Positions 61,490 through 64,000 of a DNA stretch of 64,000 nucleotides are shown here, piece after piece. Where the stretch lies: the NCBI RefSeq assembly GCF_001747095.1, contig NZ_MDGP01000001.1, positions 2,959,001 to 3,023,000 of the forward strand, read 5' to 3'. Numbering within the stretch: the first letter of the stretch is position 1; each line of letters opens with the position of its first letter. Origin of the DNA: Roseivirga sp. 4D4. Its GTDB lineage: Bacteria > Bacteroidota > Bacteroidia > Cytophagales > Cyclobacteriaceae. Position numbers and translations under genes: made by a program. The notes below the pieces were generated by a model. It made no database searches. It was not told the DNA's origin and was given only the letters and a program-made list of their open reading frames with translations.

Positions 61490-62476
61490 ATGAAAGTATT
61501 TATTACCGGAGCCACCGGTCTCGTTGGCAGTTTTGTTTGTCGTCAATTATTAGAAAATGGACATGAGATTCGTGCGGTAAAACGAAACTCTAGCAAGATG
61601 ACTTTGCTTGAAGACATCGAAAAAAACATCGAGTGGGTAGTTGGTGACATGAATGACACCGAGTTTCTAGAGGCATCATTAGAAAATATCGATGCCGTAA
61701 TTCACGCAGCAGCTATTATTTCATTTGATAAGCGTTGGGAAAAGAAAATGTACAAGACCAATGTGCTGGGCACAGCAGACCTCGTCAATACATGCCTAAA
61801 ACTCAACGTCACGAAGTTTTTGCATATCAGCTCCGTTGCGGCCATTGGTAGAAAAGCCGGCCAAATCGAGTTGAGGGAGACAGATCGGTGGGAAGGAACC
61901 GAGTTCGATTCTATTTATGCTCGGTCCAAATACCTTCAGGAACTGGAAGTTTGGCGCGGTGCTCAAGAGGGCCTAGAAGTAAAAATTGTAAACCCTTCAG
62001 TAATTCTGGGGCCGGGCCTTTGGGGAAAAGGGGGCAGCACTTCTGTATTTAAATATGCCTACGATGAAAAATCCTTTCATCCAGCTGGAACAGTGAACTA
62101 CGTGGATGTTCGAGATGTCGCCACTATCATTATTCAATTATTAGAGTCAAGCATTAAGGATGAGCGATTCATTCTCAACGCTGGTACACTATCTTACAAA
62201 GAGTTCTTTGGAAAAATTGCAGAGGCATTTGGAAAAAAGGGACCACAGAAATTAGTCAAACCCTGGATGCTAAAAATAGCAGTTGCTTTTGAGTTTGTCC
62301 GATCAAGAATCACAGGTAATGAAGCTATGATCACCAAAGACACGGCCATCCTTTCTAGGTCAAACTTTCATTTTCAAAATGATAAGATAAAGGATGCGCT
62401 CAATTTTGAGTTTAGATCGTTAGATGAAAGTATCAAGTGGTCGGTTAATGAATTAAAAGAAATGCATTCGCTCTGA
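61490..62476 (+). CDS. NAD-dependent epimerase/dehydratase (extended SDR)
   Basis: The 328-aa protein starts MKVFITGATGLVGSF, the GxxGxxG motif for NAD(P). The catalytic Ser lies in HISSVAAIGR and the YxxxK motif in YARSKYLQEL. It is of the dihydroflavonol-reductase/epimerase type and may act on a nucleotide sugar for surface polysaccharide, an inference from neighbours. It begins right after the CpsB-like gene stop with no gap. Confidence 0.88.
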   Translation: MKVFITGATGLVGSFVCRQLLENGHEIRAVKRNSSKMTLLEDIEKNIEWVVGDMNDTEFLEASLENIDAVIHAAAIISFDKRWEKKMYKTNVLGTADLVNTCLKLNVTKFLHISSVAAIGRKAGQIELRETDRWEGTEFDSIYARSKYLQELEVWRGAQEGLEVKIVNPSVILGPGLWGKGGSTSVFKYAYDEKSFHPAGTVNYVDVRDVATIIIQLLESSIKDERFILNAGTLSYKEFFGKIAEAFGKKGPQKLVKPWMLKIAVAFEFVRSRITGNEAMITKDTAILSRSNFHFQNDKIKDALNFEFRSLDESIKWSVNELKEMHSL

Positions 62477-62599
62477 AGCAAGTAACTATTTCTTTTTCAG
62501 AGAACTACAATATCGCAATACCAGTAATATCATAATTTCGATCGCCAGAGTGGTTTTAGAAATAGGTTTTGAGTACTTTAAATAAACCAATTGACATCA

Positions 62600-64000
62600 A
62601 TGCAGGAAGATTATCCGAGTAGAGAAGAGGAACGTGGGCTGGTCAATAGATTTGAGGAACAACTCAAAAACAAGACATTCAATTTTTTCGATGTTACTGA
62701 ATACGAGACCATTATTCAGTATTACCTAGATAGATTTAAATATGGTAAAGGCCTGAAAGCTTCGCTTTTAGCATTAGATCAATACCCCTTCAGCATGGAA
62801 ATCAGCATGCTGGCTGCACAATGTTATCTGGGGAAGGAGCAATTCGATGAGGCTTTGAAAATCATTGAAAATGCGGAAAACCTTCACCCTAATGATGCCG
62901 AGTTACTTACAGTAAAGGGAAATATTCTTTCCATTATAGGTGAATTTGATAAAGCAATAGAAGTGCTCCTTAGCACTCTTGATCTGGCCGAGGATAAATC
63001 TGAAGTGTTTTATAATGTCGGGTTGACTTATCAAACCAATGGTAAGTACTTAGAGGCTATTGATTATTACAAACAAGCCATAGAAGCCAATCTGAATCAC
63101 GAAAGTGCCCTGTATGAGTTAGCCTATTGTCTTGATGTCACCGGAAAGTTAGAGGATAGTGTTTCCTATTATAAAGCCTTTATCGATAGAGATCCATACT
63201 CATCATATGCTTGGTACAACTTAGGTATCGTCTATAATAAGCTGGAAAAGTTTGAAGATGCTGTAAAGGCTTATGATTATGCACTAGTCATCGATGACAC
63301 TTTTGCATCAGCCTGGTTCAACTTAGGCAACTCTTATATGAACCTTGAGCAGTACAAGGACGCGCTAGAGGCTTATAAGAATACTTTGTCTAATGAGGGC
63401 CCATCTTCAGAAGTCTATTGCTGTATTGCGGCCTCTTATGAAAAGCAAGAAGCCTACGAATATGCAATTAAATACTACCGAAAAGCCTCAAAGCTAGATC
63501 AGTTCTATGAAGACGCCTGGTATGGCATCGGCTGTTGCCTTGCAGCTCAAGATAAATATTATGAGGCGATCCACTTCTTAAATAAGGCTTTGAAGCTAGA
63601 TCCTGAAAACGCTAACTACTGGATGGCAGTCGCGGATGCTGAATATCATATTGACAATATCGTATCCGCTGCAGAGGCATATCAAGAAGCAGCCATGCTC
63701 GAACCCAATAATGCTGATATCTGGTTAGACTGGTCTTTTATTTATCACGATCAAGGCGAACATGAAAAGTCTATTGAATTGATGGAAAGGGCTTTAGACG
63801 AGTCTCCTGACGATTCTGATCTTCTTTATCGAATGGTGGTATATCAAATCAGCGCAGGTCTCTACAAAGAAGCATTTACATATCTGGAAAATGCGTTAAT
63901 TTTGGACTTCGAAAATCACGAGGTGCTCTTTGAGTTCTTTCCAAAGCTGGAAACCCAAAAGGCCCTTTACAAGATCATTGATCAGTACAGAGAAAAAAAT
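62600..64000 (+). CDS. TPR-repeat protein (partial, runs off the window)
   Basis: The frame opens at the ATG at 62600 and stays open to base 64000 (467 codons), so the protein continues beyond the window. It is made of many TPR motifs, for example AWYNLGIVYNKLEKFEDAVK and AWFNLGNSYMNLEQYKDALE, spaced 34 residues. No signal peptide is visible. TPR arrays bind peptides or helices, so it is likely a scaffold or adaptor. The full length cannot be seen. A link to the polysaccharide genes upstream is not shown. Confidence 0.88.
   Translation, partial: MQEDYPSREEERGLVNRFEEQLKNKTFNFFDVTEYETIIQYYLDRFKYGKGLKASLLALDQYPFSMEISMLAAQCYLGKEQFDEALKIIENAENLHPNDAELLTVKGNILSIIGEFDKAIEVLLSTLDLAEDKSEVFYNVGLTYQTNGKYLEAIDYYKQAIEANLNHESALYELAYCLDVTGKLEDSVSYYKAFIDRDPYSSYAWYNLGIVYNKLEKFEDAVKAYDYALVIDDTFASAWFNLGNSYMNLEQYKDALEAYKNTLSNEGPSSEVYCCIAASYEKQEAYEYAIKYYRKASKLDQFYEDAWYGIGCCLAAQDKYYEAIHFLNKALKLDPENANYWMAVADAEYHIDNIVSAAEAYQEAAMLEPNNADIWLDWSFIYHDQGEHEKSIELMERALDESPDDSDLLYRMVVYQISAGLYKEAFTYLENALILDFENHEVLFEFFPKLETQKALYKIIDQYREKN

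Noticed and set aside
1..64000. CRISPR arrays, phage genes, insertion sequences and rRNA
   Set aside because: Reading both strands I saw no regular short repeats with spacers, no transposase or phage-structure motif, and no rRNA-like stretch.

Overview
The window looks like chromosomal DNA of a Bacteroidota member, most likely a marine-type Cytophagales species (Roseivirga/Fulvivirga/Marivirga-like). The genus is a guess from gene content, not from a marker gene. Supporting signs are BshA (bacillithiol pathway), TonB-plug proteins, a CarH-like MerR regulator, three ECF sigma loci with membrane partners, an NtrY/NtrC pair, CHAT-TPR and FtsX-type permease proteins, a Dph6-like protein in a B12 operon, and weak ribosome-binding sites. 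Gene density is high. I see no phage, insertion sequence, CRISPR array or rRNA. There is one tRNA, tRNA-Arg(CCT).

Layout. 1-1.5 kb: end of an M61 peptidase and an AT-rich two-TM protein. 1.6-5.5 kb: a Fic protein with a repeat-rich promoter, then ClpB. 5.7-10.7 kb: two tandem secreted MG2/TonB-plug proteins. 10.7-12.3 kb: thioesterase and RlmN, followed by a REP-like repeat. 12.4-16.4 kb: a leftward unit of a small membrane protein, MutL and two rhomboid proteases. 16.5-21.4 kb: a GH3/serine-hydrolase fusion, BshA and a YeeZ-like protein. 21.4-25 kb: small membrane and lipoproteins, a CarH-like regulator, and an ECF sigma factor overlapping a TonB-like gene. 25.1-29 kb: a VWA / MoxR-like ATPase / AlbA_2 / SYLF unit. 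29.1-33.8 kb: a CHAT-TPR protein facing an ECF sigma/TPR membrane pair. 33.9-38.6 kb: YbjQ, cupin, sugar kinase and nucleotidyltransferase, divergent from a sodium:solute symporter. 38.7-47.1 kb: PhoH, NtrY/NtrC, serine hydrolase, FtsX permease and a small acidic exported protein, with two sigma-54-like promoters. 47.1-49.3 kb: a second stand-alone serine hydrolase and a DUF547 lipoprotein. 49.4-55.5 kb: a complete vitamin B12 uptake operon under a cobalamin riboswitch. 55.5-58 kb: ECF sigma, two membrane proteins and an alpha/beta hydrolase. 58.1-60.1 kb: FKBP protein, tRNA-Arg and HflX. 60.2 kb to the end: RfbC, a CpsB-like phosphatase, an epimerase and a TPR protein that runs off the window.

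The clearest functional unit is the B12 operon (riboswitch, BtuF, BtuC, BtuD, receptor, DUF71 enzyme). The most promising less-described units are the candidate NtrC/sigma-54 regulon at 40-47 kb, the CHAT/ECF locus, the VWA-ATPase-AlbA_2-SYLF unit, and the tandem MG2/plug proteins. All functional statements come from reading motifs by eye. No database search was run.
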